Of a stretch of DNA of 6,714 nucleotides, positions 1-5,771 are shown piece after piece. Origin of the DNA: an uncultured Bacillota bacterium (GTDB lineage Bacteria; Bacillota; Clostridia; Peptostreptococcales; Anaerovoracaceae); NCBI GenBank assembly GCA_949287115.1, contig CASEFF010000120.1:1-6714 (forward strand), written 5' to 3'. Under the pieces are notes generated by a model that was not told the DNA's origin, did not search any database, and worked only from the letters and a program-made list of their open reading frames with translations. Position 1 is the first letter of the stretch, and each line of letters opens with the position of its first letter. The translations under genes and the position numbers were made by a program.

Positions 1-33
1 AGGATTTTTTGTGATTGGAAAATTGTATTTCAT
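1..33 (-). CDS. N-terminal fragment of a divergent gene, product unidentified
   Basis: Read on the minus strand, an ATG at 33-31 opens a frame encoding MKYNFPITKNP, which runs off the left edge. An AAGGAG sequence lies 6 bases upstream of the ATG, which makes this a credible start. Eleven residues cannot identify the product. The pattern K-x-x-F-x-I-x-K-N-P is reminiscent of the start of some clostridial branched-chain amino acid aminotransferases, but this is only a weak resemblance. The fragment is AT-rich, unlike the GC-rich genes to its right, though this may simply reflect a short N-terminus. It is transcribed away from the DUF218 gene. Confidence 0.6.
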   Translation of the reverse strand, partial: MKYNFPITKNP

Positions 34-39
34 GACGTT

Positions 40-45
40 CTCCTT
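40..45 (-). promoter_or_regulatory. Ribosome-binding site of the divergent gene
   Basis: The minus strand reads AAGGAG here, 6 bases before the ATG at 33. It is the main support for calling the truncated left-hand gene. Confidence 0.65.
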
Positions 46-84
46 TATATATAAAAAATTTTTTGCCTGATTTTATACACCTGT

Positions 85-114
85 ATTTTACAACAAAATC
101 GGTGCGAAGTCCAA
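85..114 (-). promoter_or_regulatory. Candidate promoter for the divergent gene
   Basis: On the minus strand, TTGGAC (114-109) is followed after 18 bases by TAAAAT (90-85). That would give a leader of roughly 45 bases before the ATG at 33. A second possible -10, TATAAA, lies at 77-72 but has no good -35. AT-rich DNA yields such matches by chance, so the choice is uncertain. Confidence 0.3.
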
Positions 115-160
115 CACTACAACAATAAATATACCACTAAAATTGTTTGCACACAACAAT
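90..160. repeat. Three spaced copies of ACAACAA(A/T) in the divergent intergenic region
   Basis: ACAACAAA is at 90-97 and ACAACAAT is at 119-126 and 153-160. The third copy also forms the right arm of an inverted repeat: ATTGTT (142-147), a 7-base spacer, then AACAAT (155-160). The copies sit between two divergent starts, where operators are usual. The surrounding DNA is AT-rich and poor in G, so chance recurrence is possible. No regulator is assigned. Confidence 0.3.
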
Positions 161-183
161 GAAAATCAAAAAATATTGTAAAA

Positions 184-201
184 ATCACCAAGCATCACCA
201 A
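184..201. repeat. Direct repeat ATCACCAA with a 10-base period
   Basis: ATCACCAA occurs at 184-191 and again at 194-201, which places both copies on the same face of the helix. The pair ends about 25 bases upstream of the -35 element proposed for the DUF218 gene. That is a typical position for an activator or response-regulator site. No regulator can be named from the sequence. Confidence 0.3.
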
Positions 202-225
202 AAAACTGATAATTTCCCGTATTTC

Positions 226-254
226 GTGAAACCCACATAAAAAGAAGATATAAT
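226..254 (+). promoter_or_regulatory. Candidate promoter of the DUF218 gene, nearly leaderless
   Basis: A perfect TATAAT lies at 249-254. A weak -35, GTGAAA (226-231, four of six consensus bases), is exactly 17 bases upstream of it. The predicted transcript would start near 261, only a few bases before the ATG at 264. This is an unusually short leader for a gene in an SD-rich genome. Confidence 0.45.
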
Positions 255-263
255 AAATAGGTT

Positions 264-968
264 ATGAGTATGAAAAAAAAGGACAGGAGCATACCGGCAA
301 GGCTGGTGCTGATGCTGGTGAAAATAGCGATACTGATATTGATAGGAATCGTGATCGCGGATCTTTACGTCGTCAAGAGCACGGAAGACCAGATCGCGGC
401 CGTTTTTGATGCGCCGGAATACAGCATGACGGACGGTGAACTTGACACCATGAAAGCTCTTGACGCTGACTGCATAATGGTACTGGGAGCCTCCGTTAAC
501 GGCGACGGCACCCCGAGCCCCATACTGAGGGACAGGCTCGACGTTGCCATTGAGCTTTACAATCGGGGCGTGGCGGCGAAGATACTGCTTTCCGGCGACA
601 ACGGGCAAATGGTCTACAACGAGGTGCAGGGCATGAAGAATTACGCCATGGATGCCGGCGTGCCGGAGGAAGATATATTCATGGACCACGCCGGGTTTTC
701 GACCTACGAGTCCGTATACCGTGCCGGATACATATTCGGCGTGGAAAAGATGGTGGTGGTGACGCAGGAATACCACCTGTACAGAGCGCTTTACGGCTGC
801 GACAGGATGGGGATAAAAGCCCTCGGCGCGGCATCGGATCAGCACGACTACTCAGGACGGGAAAAGCGCGAGATAAGGGAAGTGTTGGCGCGTGACAAGT
901 ATCTGGTGAAATGGATATTCAAGCCTAAACCTACGTTCCTGGGAGAGAAGATATCGCTCTCGCAGTAG
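264..968 (+). CDS. SanA/YdcF family (DUF218) membrane-anchored protein
   Basis: This 234-residue protein has a basic N-terminus (KKKDR), one hydrophobic helix at about residues 13-35 and an extracytoplasmic DUF218 domain. Family landmarks in order are IMVLGASV (71-78), SPILRDRLDVAIELY (85-99), LLSGDNG (108-114), a GVPEEDIFMDHAGFSTYES segment (132-150) and VVVTQEYHLYRA (164-175). The SGDNG, AGF-T and the later His are shared with E. coli SanA, which is of similar length. SanA affects envelope permeability and vancomycin exclusion at high temperature. The biochemical activity of the family is unsettled. The start is uncertain: ATG 264 lacks a placed SD, whereas ATG 270 lies 8 bases after AGG (259-261) and would remove two residues. 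No terminator-like hairpin with a T-run follows. There is no evident link to the redox genes downstream. Confidence 0.9.
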   Translation: MSMKKKDRSIPARLVLMLVKIAILILIGIVIADLYVVKSTEDQIAAVFDAPEYSMTDGELDTMKALDADCIMVLGASVNGDGTPSPILRDRLDVAIELYNRGVAAKILLSGDNGQMVYNEVQGMKNYAMDAGVPEEDIFMDHAGFSTYESVYRAGYIFGVEKMVVVTQEYHLYRALYGCDRMGIKALGAASDQHDYSGREKREIREVLARDKYLVKWIFKPKPTFLGEKISLSQ

Positions 969-1110
969 CTGACCGCCCGAATGATGCAAAGGGTTATGCA
1001 AAGCGGCGACGCGGCCTGCGACCGGAAACGACAGCCGGCAGGAAAGCGCAGGGCGTGTGTGCAGCCGGCGGAAACGCGCGGAGCAGATGCGACCGCGCCG
1101 TGATCTTGAG
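969..1110. other. GC-rich spacer with small repeats, no clear promoter or terminator
   Basis: The spacer between the DUF218 and DUF362 genes has no convincing hairpin plus T-run and no recognisable -10/-35 pair. It holds ATGCAAAG twice (984-991 and 996-1003, 12-base offset). It also holds an imperfect direct repeat beginning CAGCCGGC (1032-1049 and 1062-1079, 30-base offset). Read-through from the DUF218 gene therefore cannot be excluded, and neither can an unrecognised promoter. Confidence 0.4.
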
Positions 1111-1117
1111 AAGGAGG
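1111..1117 (+). promoter_or_regulatory. Ribosome-binding site fixing the DUF362 gene start
   Basis: AAGGAGG ends 8 bases before ATG 1126. An in-frame GTG at 1057 would add 23 residues rich in Arg and Lys but has no well-spaced SD. The ATG at 1126 is therefore the better start. Confidence 0.85.
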
Positions 1118-1125
1118 ACGTTTAC

Positions 1126-2352
1126 ATGAAAACCGGAAGAGTGGCTATCGTCAGATGCGACAGCTATGAGAGCCGTCAGGTGGAAAGGGCGGTGCGCCGG
1201 GCCGTGGAGCTTCTGGGAGGGCTCGATGAAGTGGTTGCGGCGGGCGGAAAAAGCCTGACGCGGGAGAGCAGCATAGTCCTCAAACCGAACCTCCTTGCAA
1301 AGACCGATCCCGACGAGGCGTGCACCACCCATCCAGCCGTGTTCGGAGCCGTCGGCAGGCTTTTCGCGGAAAACGGATATACGAATCTCAGGTACGGGGA
1401 TTCGCCGGGAAACCCCATGATCAAAGTGGAGTCCGTGGCCGAAGGCTGCGGCATAAAGGCGGTTGCGGACGGGCTGGGCATACCGCTGGGCAGGTTCGAT
1501 AGCGGAAGGCGCGTGGCTTTCCCGGGCGGAAGGGTAACGGATTCCTTCGTCCTGTGTGACGAGATAGCCGATGCCGACGCCGTCGTGAACATATGCAAGA
1601 TGAAGACCCACCAGCTGGAACGGATAACCGGCGCCGTCAAGAACACGTTCGGCTGCGTTTTCGGCATCAACAAGGGCGCGTCCCACGCCAGGTTTGCCAC
1701 GGCGGAGGTCTTCGCCAAGATGATAGCCGACCTCAACGATCTTGTGAGGCCGGTGCTCCACGTAATGGACGGCATAACGGCCATGGAAGGCAACGGACCG
1801 AGGTCGGGAAACCCGAGGCAGATGAACGTGATACTGGCATCCGCCGACCCAGTGGCTTTGGACGCGGTGTTCTGCCATCTGGTGCATCTGGCGCCGGAGC
1901 TGGTGCCTACCAATGTCAGCGGCATGGAAAGGGGCATAGGGACGTGGAGGGGGCTTGAGATCGTCGGCGAGGAAGGGCCGATGACGGTCGATGAAGCGGT
2001 GGCAAAGTACGGCGACCGCGGTTTTGACGTGCAGCGGGACGCGGGATACAGAGGGGCGCTGAGACAGGTGAGGTTCCTTGCGCCGTTTCTGGAAAAGAAG
2101 CCGGTCGTCGCAAAGGAGCGCTGCATCGGATGCGGCGTGTGCGTCAGCGCATGTCCCGTCGACGGCAAGGCCATAAGGCTGCAAACGTCGGGAACGCCGC
2201 AGCGGCCTGCAAATGCAAAACGGAAAGTCGCCGTCTACGATTACGATAAATGCATAAAGTGCTACTGCTGTCAGGAAATGTGCCCCGAGAGGGCGATAAC
2301 GGTGAAAAAATCGCTGCTTGCCAGGATAGCCGACAGAAGATGGAAAATCTGA
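1126..2352 (+). CDS. DUF362 domain protein with C-terminal 2x[4Fe-4S] ferredoxin domain
   Basis: This is a 408-residue, probably cytoplasmic protein. The DUF362 domain fills roughly residues 5-290. It shows SIVLKPNLLA with a following THPAV, the RYGDSPGNP segment, DAVVNICKMKTHQLERITGA, a VKNTFGCVFGINKGASHARFA stretch, HVMDGITAMEGNGPRSG and ADPVALDAV. The C-terminus carries two CxxCxxCxxxCP motifs: Cys333/336/339/343 and Cys376/379/382/386, with an extra Cys381. Each should bind one [4Fe-4S] cluster. The reaction of DUF362 proteins is not established, and many occur in anaerobes fused to or beside ferredoxin domains. An electron-carrier or redox-maturation role is inference. The stop lies 40 bases before the next gene, and the last codons contain that gene's promoter. 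The family call is secure and the function is open. Confidence 0.9.
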   Translation: MKTGRVAIVRCDSYESRQVERAVRRAVELLGGLDEVVAAGGKSLTRESSIVLKPNLLAKTDPDEACTTHPAVFGAVGRLFAENGYTNLRYGDSPGNPMIKVESVAEGCGIKAVADGLGIPLGRFDSGRRVAFPGGRVTDSFVLCDEIADADAVVNICKMKTHQLERITGAVKNTFGCVFGINKGASHARFATAEVFAKMIADLNDLVRPVLHVMDGITAMEGNGPRSGNPRQMNVILASADPVALDAVFCHLVHLAPELVPTNVSGMERGIGTWRGLEIVGEEGPMTVDEAVAKYGDRGFDVQRDAGYRGALRQVRFLAPFLEKKPVVAKERCIGCGVCVSACPVDGKAIRLQTSGTPQRPANAKRKVAVYDYDKCIKCYCCQEMCPERAITVKKSLLARIADRRWKI

Positions 2353-2369
2353 GTCGGGCATGATATAAT
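2341..2369 (+). promoter_or_regulatory. Extended -10 promoter for the downstream three genes
   Basis: TGATATAAT (2361-2369) is a perfect extended -10 (TGN plus TATAAT). TGGAAA (2341-2346), four of six bases of the -35 consensus, lies 17 bases upstream. The element overlaps the last codons and stop of the DUF362 gene. Transcription would begin near 2376, just before the SD of the 127-residue gene. Genes from 2393 onward could thus be expressed separately from DUF362. Confidence 0.6.
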
Positions 2370-2378
2370 CAGAGCATC

Positions 2379-2387
2379 AAGGAGGTG
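2379..2387 (+). promoter_or_regulatory. Near-consensus Shine-Dalgarno of the 127-residue gene
   Basis: AAGGAGGTG closely matches the complement of the 16S rRNA 3' end. The GGAGG core ends 7 bases before ATG 2393. It supports this small unrecognised gene as genuine and well translated. Confidence 0.8.
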
Positions 2388-2392
2388 CCGCC

Positions 2393-2776
2393 ATGGCTTC
2401 AGAGACAGGCCTTTACGAAGGCAGGAAGGGACAGAAACGCCTTAAGGCGATAGAAAGACAGATCAACAGCGTCAACGAGGAGTTCGACCACAGGTATGCC
2501 GACAGTCCGGAGATGAGATATCTCAGCGGAGAGAGCGGGCAGATAAGGTGGATAGGCATGGCGGGACTCATATTCGCCATGGCTCAGCGTGACGTCAGTT
2601 TCAAGTGGTCGGGCATGATGGACTACGGATTCATAAGGCTGTGCGCCAAATGGCTCGACGACAGGGACATCGACACGGTGACGGAAGAAACGGCGGTGGC
2701 GATGATGAAGGATATACTGCCGGACGAGCTGTGCTCTGAGCTGAGGGACGAGATTGCGGCGCTGGAGATCCTGTAA
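2393..2776 (+). CDS. Hypothetical protein, 127 residues, mostly helical
   Basis: I do not recognise a family. The protein starts with a Lys/Arg-rich region (residues 11-22) and has an Asp/Glu-rich C-terminal third. Between them is a moderately hydrophobic stretch, IRWIGMAGLIFAMA (51-64), that is too short and broken for a sure membrane helix. The composition suggests a soluble, alpha-helical protein. It has only two cysteines (84 and 114) and no CxxC motif, so it is unlikely to bind an iron-sulfur cluster itself. Evidence that it is real includes a near-perfect SD, its own extended -10 promoter and coding-style base use like its neighbours. It stops 19 bases before the tandem flavoprotein gene. 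Its position between redox genes suggests an accessory or regulatory partner, but that is inference. Confidence 0.8.
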   Translation: MASETGLYEGRKGQKRLKAIERQINSVNEEFDHRYADSPEMRYLSGESGQIRWIGMAGLIFAMAQRDVSFKWSGMMDYGFIRLCAKWLDDRDIDTVTEETAVAMMKDILPDELCSELRDEIAALEIL

Positions 2777-2785
2777 CTATCATCT

Positions 2786-2790
2786 GGAGG
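2786..2790 (+). promoter_or_regulatory. Ribosome-binding site fixing the tandem flavoprotein start
   Basis: GGAGG ends 5 bases before ATG 2796. An in-frame TTG at 2754 would overlap the preceding gene and add 14 residues with no similarity to the ferredoxin motif that follows. ATG 2796 is preferred. Confidence 0.8.
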
Positions 2791-2795
2791 TAACG

Positions 2796-5771
2796 ATGAG
2801 ATTTGATCTTACTGTAGATAAAAGAGCCGAAGCGTCGATAGACGGCAGGCTGTGTGTGAATTGCGGAAAGTGCGGAGATATATGTCCGACGGGCGCTGTG
2901 GAGGAATACTGCAGGACCGTTTACCGGATGTTCGACGATGCGGACGGAGAAGGCAGGGGCAGCGAGCCTGAAAAGGCCGCGGATGGCGGTCGTGATATGA
3001 CGGCGGGAACGGAAAACCGCAGACGCACGCTGCCGACTTTCGAAGAAGCGAAGGAGCTGGCGGTCAGCTCCGGCTGCCGCAGCGGATGTCCGCTGGGCAT
3101 AGTGCCCCAGGCGGTCGCGGCCCTCGTGGAGTCGGGAAATGTGGAAGGAGCATATCGCATGATATGCGAAAAGAGCCCGCTGCCGTGGATCAGCGCCACG
3201 CTGTGCGACAATATATGCGGCGATCAGTGCAAGCGCGGACGGTTCATCGACGAGGCTATAAACATGAAGGGGCTGGAGAGGTACGTTCTCGGCACCGTTG
3301 AAAAGAGGAACGCTGAAGGAAGGCACGCCGGAGGATCGACAGCGTCGTCCCCGGGCGCGGCAGCACCGCAGTCCGGCGCGGGCGCCGGGATCGGCCACAC
3401 GCAGCGTCTGGATACGAAGGTGGCAGTGGTTGGAAGCGGCCCTGCAGGACTTTCCGCGGCTCTTGTGCTCGCGAAAAAGGGCCACGGCGTGACGATATTC
3501 GAAAAGGACGGCAGAGCCGGCGGCGCACTCAACTGGGGAGTGCCGGATTTCAGGCTGGACAGGAGCAGGCTGGGAGATGAGATAGACCGCGTGACGGCGG
3601 AAGGCGTCGAGATCAGATACGGTTGTGCTGTGGGAAGAGACGTTTCCCTCGATGAGCTGTGGCGCGAAGGTTTCAGCGCCTGCCTCATAGCGGCGGGAAC
3701 GTCGGTGGGACGCATGCCGGGAGTGCCGGGAGACGATGCGCCGATGATATACGATGCGGTCAGCGTTATGAGACAGATAAACGGCGGCGAGGACGAAGGC
3801 GTCGAGCTGGGCAACGATGTCATAGTCATCGGAAGCGGCAGGATGGCTGCCGATACGGCCAGAGTCATAAAGCGCACCGGAAGGAACGTCGTCTGCGCTC
3901 TGACGAAGGGCGGCAAGGAGCCGGGACTTGCCGACGGCAGTCTGGAAGCCATCGTCAGAGAAGGTATCGACCTCAGGGAAGATACTATGGCAAAGCAGAT
4001 AATAAGGGAAGACGGCCGCGTCAAGGCGGTGGAGCTGACGAAGGTTGCGTATGTGACAGGCGCGATCAGTGAGGGCAGTGCGGACGGAAAGACCGGCGCG
4101 GCAGAGCTGCGGCAGGTGAAGGGCAGCGAGACAAACGTGTTCTGCGACACCGTCGTGCTGGCTGCCGGACGCAGGTGCAGCGTCGAGGACATCGGCAACA
4201 TGGAGACCCATCCTGACGGCAGGGTAAGAACCGACGACCTGTGGATGACAAACAAGGACATGGTCTTCGCGTGCGGCGAGGCCGCAGAAAAATGCAGCTC
4301 GGTGGCCGAGTCCATGGCTTCCGGAGTCAAAGCCGCGGAGGCAATAGACAGGATCCTGAGGGAGAGCTTCCGTCAGGAGAGGAGCCGCAGCGTGAAGAAT
4401 GCGCCGGACATATCGGCGATATATCCGGAAAACGTCAGGGCGGTGGTGCCGCAGCGCGAGGATGTGATGGTCGAAGGCGGCATTGAGAACGCCACGTACG
4501 ACAACCACACGGAAGACGTGCTGCCGATTTTGCGCGATGCGGGCATAGATGAAGACATGGAAAGGTTCGCGCCGCGGGATGAAAAGGGCGCGCCAAAGCG
4601 CAGGATAGCGGTCGTGGGAGGCGGCATCGCCGGCATGGCTGCCGCGATAGATCTGGCAAAGAGCGGCTATTCCCCGGCCATATTCGAGAAGGAATACGCG
4701 CTGGGCGGCAGTTACAGGTGGCTGGCGTCCCACAAGAGGATAGACAGGGATCTGCTTGACCGCGAGACGGCAAAGATCGCGGCTTCCGGCATAGAAGTGG
4801 TGTACGGCGTGTCGGTGGGCAGGTATCCCGACGTGAAGGAGCTGTTTTCCATGGGCTATGAAGCGGTGCTGTTCGCCATAGGGGAGAGCATCGGCTCCGT
4901 ACCGGATATGGACGGCTTTGAAACGCGCGGAGCCTTTGAGATAGTTTCGCTGATGGGCAAACTGATGAGCGGCGAGAGACCGGATGGCGTCGGACGACAG
5001 ATCATCGTCGCCGGATGTGACGAGATGACGTTCGATGCGGCGAGACTCCTGAAAGAATCCTGCGACCAGGTGACGGTGCTGGCGCCGATGAGCAAGGGAA
5101 GCCTGAAAGCCTCCGTGGCCTCGGTGGCGGCGGCCCTCGATGAAGGCGTCCATCTCGTGACGGGAGCGGAGCCGGTTTCCATAGAGACGGAGAACGGCAT
5201 GCTCAGAGGCGTGAAGTGCAGGATAAGAGAAAAGAACATCATGATAGACATCACGTGCGATACGCTGGTGATGGGCGGCACGGCAAGGCCGGACACAGGA
5301 GCGATAGCGGCGGCCAATCCGGAGCTGGATATGGATGAAAAAGGATACATACAGGTGGACGACAAGCTGATAACAAGCATGTACGGCGTATTTGCGATAG
5401 GCGATCTGGATCTGACGTCAGCCGAAGCAGGACGCGCCGGAGCTGCGGCTGTGAAGAGCTTTCTGGAGTCGGATCAGTTCCGTTCGGTGGCAAAACTGCG
5501 GGAGCCGGAGGAACCTCTCAGCGGAGCGGCGGTGAAATACGAGATATTCGAAGGCCGTGACGGAAGGGAGAGCGGGTTCGAGATCGGAACGAAGCCTTTC
5601 GACAGATACAGGGCCGTGACGGAATCGTCGCGCTGCATGGGGTGCGGTTTCCACTCGGTCGCAGCGTCGCGCTGCATGGGATGCGGCGTATGCGTGGCGG
5701 TGTGTCCTGCGGGAGCCATAACGATGAAAGCCGTGGAAGCAAACGTCGCGGGAGAGGAGGAAGGACGATGA
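2796..5771 (+). CDS. Tandem GltD-like FAD/NAD(P) oxidoreductase with terminal [4Fe-4S] motifs
   Basis: This 991-residue protein is about twice the length of a single GltD/NfnB-type subunit. The order is as follows. A ferredoxin motif has Cys20/23/26/30 followed by Pro31. A GltD-type cysteine-rich helical region has Cys94, Cys98-Pro and Cys137/141/145 (about 80-165). An Ala/Gly/Ser-rich linker follows (about 170-205). Module 1 has FAD motif GSGPAG (213-218), LNWGVPDFRLD and NAD(P) motif GSGRMA (346-351). A linker (about 520-600) leads to module 2, with FAD motif GGGIAG (608-613) and FAD-closing GD (869-870). The C-terminal cluster region has Cys947/950/960/963/966/970. Family knowledge predicts NAD(P)H oxidation at module 1 and electron passage through flavins and clusters. 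Module 2 has AGCDEM (739-744) where GxGxxA is expected, so it may not bind NAD(P). Module 1 has GE in place of the usual GD before its last helix. The substrate is unknown. The gene overlaps the next one by ATGA. Confidence 0.88.
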   Translation: MRFDLTVDKRAEASIDGRLCVNCGKCGDICPTGAVEEYCRTVYRMFDDADGEGRGSEPEKAADGGRDMTAGTENRRRTLPTFEEAKELAVSSGCRSGCPLGIVPQAVAALVESGNVEGAYRMICEKSPLPWISATLCDNICGDQCKRGRFIDEAINMKGLERYVLGTVEKRNAEGRHAGGSTASSPGAAAPQSGAGAGIGHTQRLDTKVAVVGSGPAGLSAALVLAKKGHGVTIFEKDGRAGGALNWGVPDFRLDRSRLGDEIDRVTAEGVEIRYGCAVGRDVSLDELWREGFSACLIAAGTSVGRMPGVPGDDAPMIYDAVSVMRQINGGEDEGVELGNDVIVIGSGRMAADTARVIKRTGRNVVCALTKGGKEPGLADGSLEAIVREGIDLREDTMAKQIIREDGRVKAVELTKVAYVTGAISEGSADGKTGAAELRQVKGSETNVFCDTVVLAAGRRCSVEDIGNMETHPDGRVRTDDLWMTNKDMVFACGEAAEKCSSVAESMASGVKAAEAIDRILRESFRQERSRSVKNAPDISAIYPENVRAVVPQREDVMVEGGIENATYDNHTEDVLPILRDAGIDEDMERFAPRDEKGAPKRRIAVVGGGIAGMAAAIDLAKSGYSPAIFEKEYALGGSYRWLASHKRIDRDLLDRETAKIAASGIEVVYGVSVGRYPDVKELFSMGYEAVLFAIGESIGSVPDMDGFETRGAFEIVSLMGKLMSGERPDGVGRQIIVAGCDEMTFDAARLLKESCDQVTVLAPMSKGSLKASVASVAAALDEGVHLVTGAEPVSIETENGMLRGVKCRIREKNIMIDITCDTLVMGGTARPDTGAIAAANPELDMDEKGYIQVDDKLITSMYGVFAIGDLDLTSAEAGRAGAAAVKSFLESDQFRSVAKLREPEEPLSGAAVKYEIFEGRDGRESGFEIGTKPFDRYRAVTESSRCMGCGFHSVAASRCMGCGVCVAVCPAGAITMKAVEANVAGEEEGR
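5628..5687 (+). repeat. In-frame direct repeat encoding SRCMGCG, 39-base period
   Basis: Bases 5628-5648 and 5667-5687 match at 19 of 21 positions, and both differences are at third codon positions. Each copy encodes Ser-Arg-Cys-Met-Gly-Cys-Gly (residues 945-951 and 958-964). The second copy continues into a full CxxCxxCxxxCP motif, whereas the first stops after one CxxC. A paired RCxGCG layout is known in clostridial flavoproteins of this kind, so recent duplication is only one explanation. Confidence 0.75.
5754..5760 (+). promoter_or_regulatory. Ribosome-binding site of the GGR-family gene
   Basis: GAGGAGG lies inside the 3' end of the tandem flavoprotein gene and ends 7 bases before ATG 5768. 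With the ATGA stop/start overlap (5768-5771), it points to translational coupling of the two flavoproteins. Confidence 0.8.

Noticed and set aside
195..845. A 216-codon minus-strand frame opposite the DUF218 gene
   Set aside because: The predicted protein has runs of His and Tyr/Gln repeats typical of an antisense reading. The plus strand has clear SanA-family motifs.
984..1003. ATGCAAAG repeated with a 12-base offset, considered as an operator
   Set aside because: It is short, there is no recognisable promoter beside it, and two copies of an 8-mer are weak evidence. It is recorded only as part of the spacer description.
969..1110. Terminator after the DUF218 gene
   Set aside because: GC-rich repeats with GCCGGC cores exist, but no hairpin is followed by a T-run, so an intrinsic terminator is not supported.
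1057..1125. Upstream in-frame GTG start for the DUF362 gene
   Set aside because: It has no well-placed SD, and the added residues are basic and unlike the family. AAGGAGG is ideally placed for ATG 1126.
994..2361. A 455-codon open frame on the minus strand opposite the DUF362 gene
   Set aside because: It has a low-complexity Arg/His-rich composition, no family signature and no start signal. The plus-strand DUF362 and ferredoxin motifs explain the region.
2754..2795. Upstream in-frame TTG start for the tandem flavoprotein
   Set aside because: It lies inside the preceding gene without an SD, while GGAGG is correctly spaced before ATG 2796.
2631..5153. A very long open frame (840 codons) on the minus strand, opposite the tandem flavoprotein
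   Set aside because: Its translation is rich in His, Arg and Ala without any recognisable domain, and it has no SD. It is a by-product of GC-rich codon use on the plus strand, where cofactor motifs prove the real frame.
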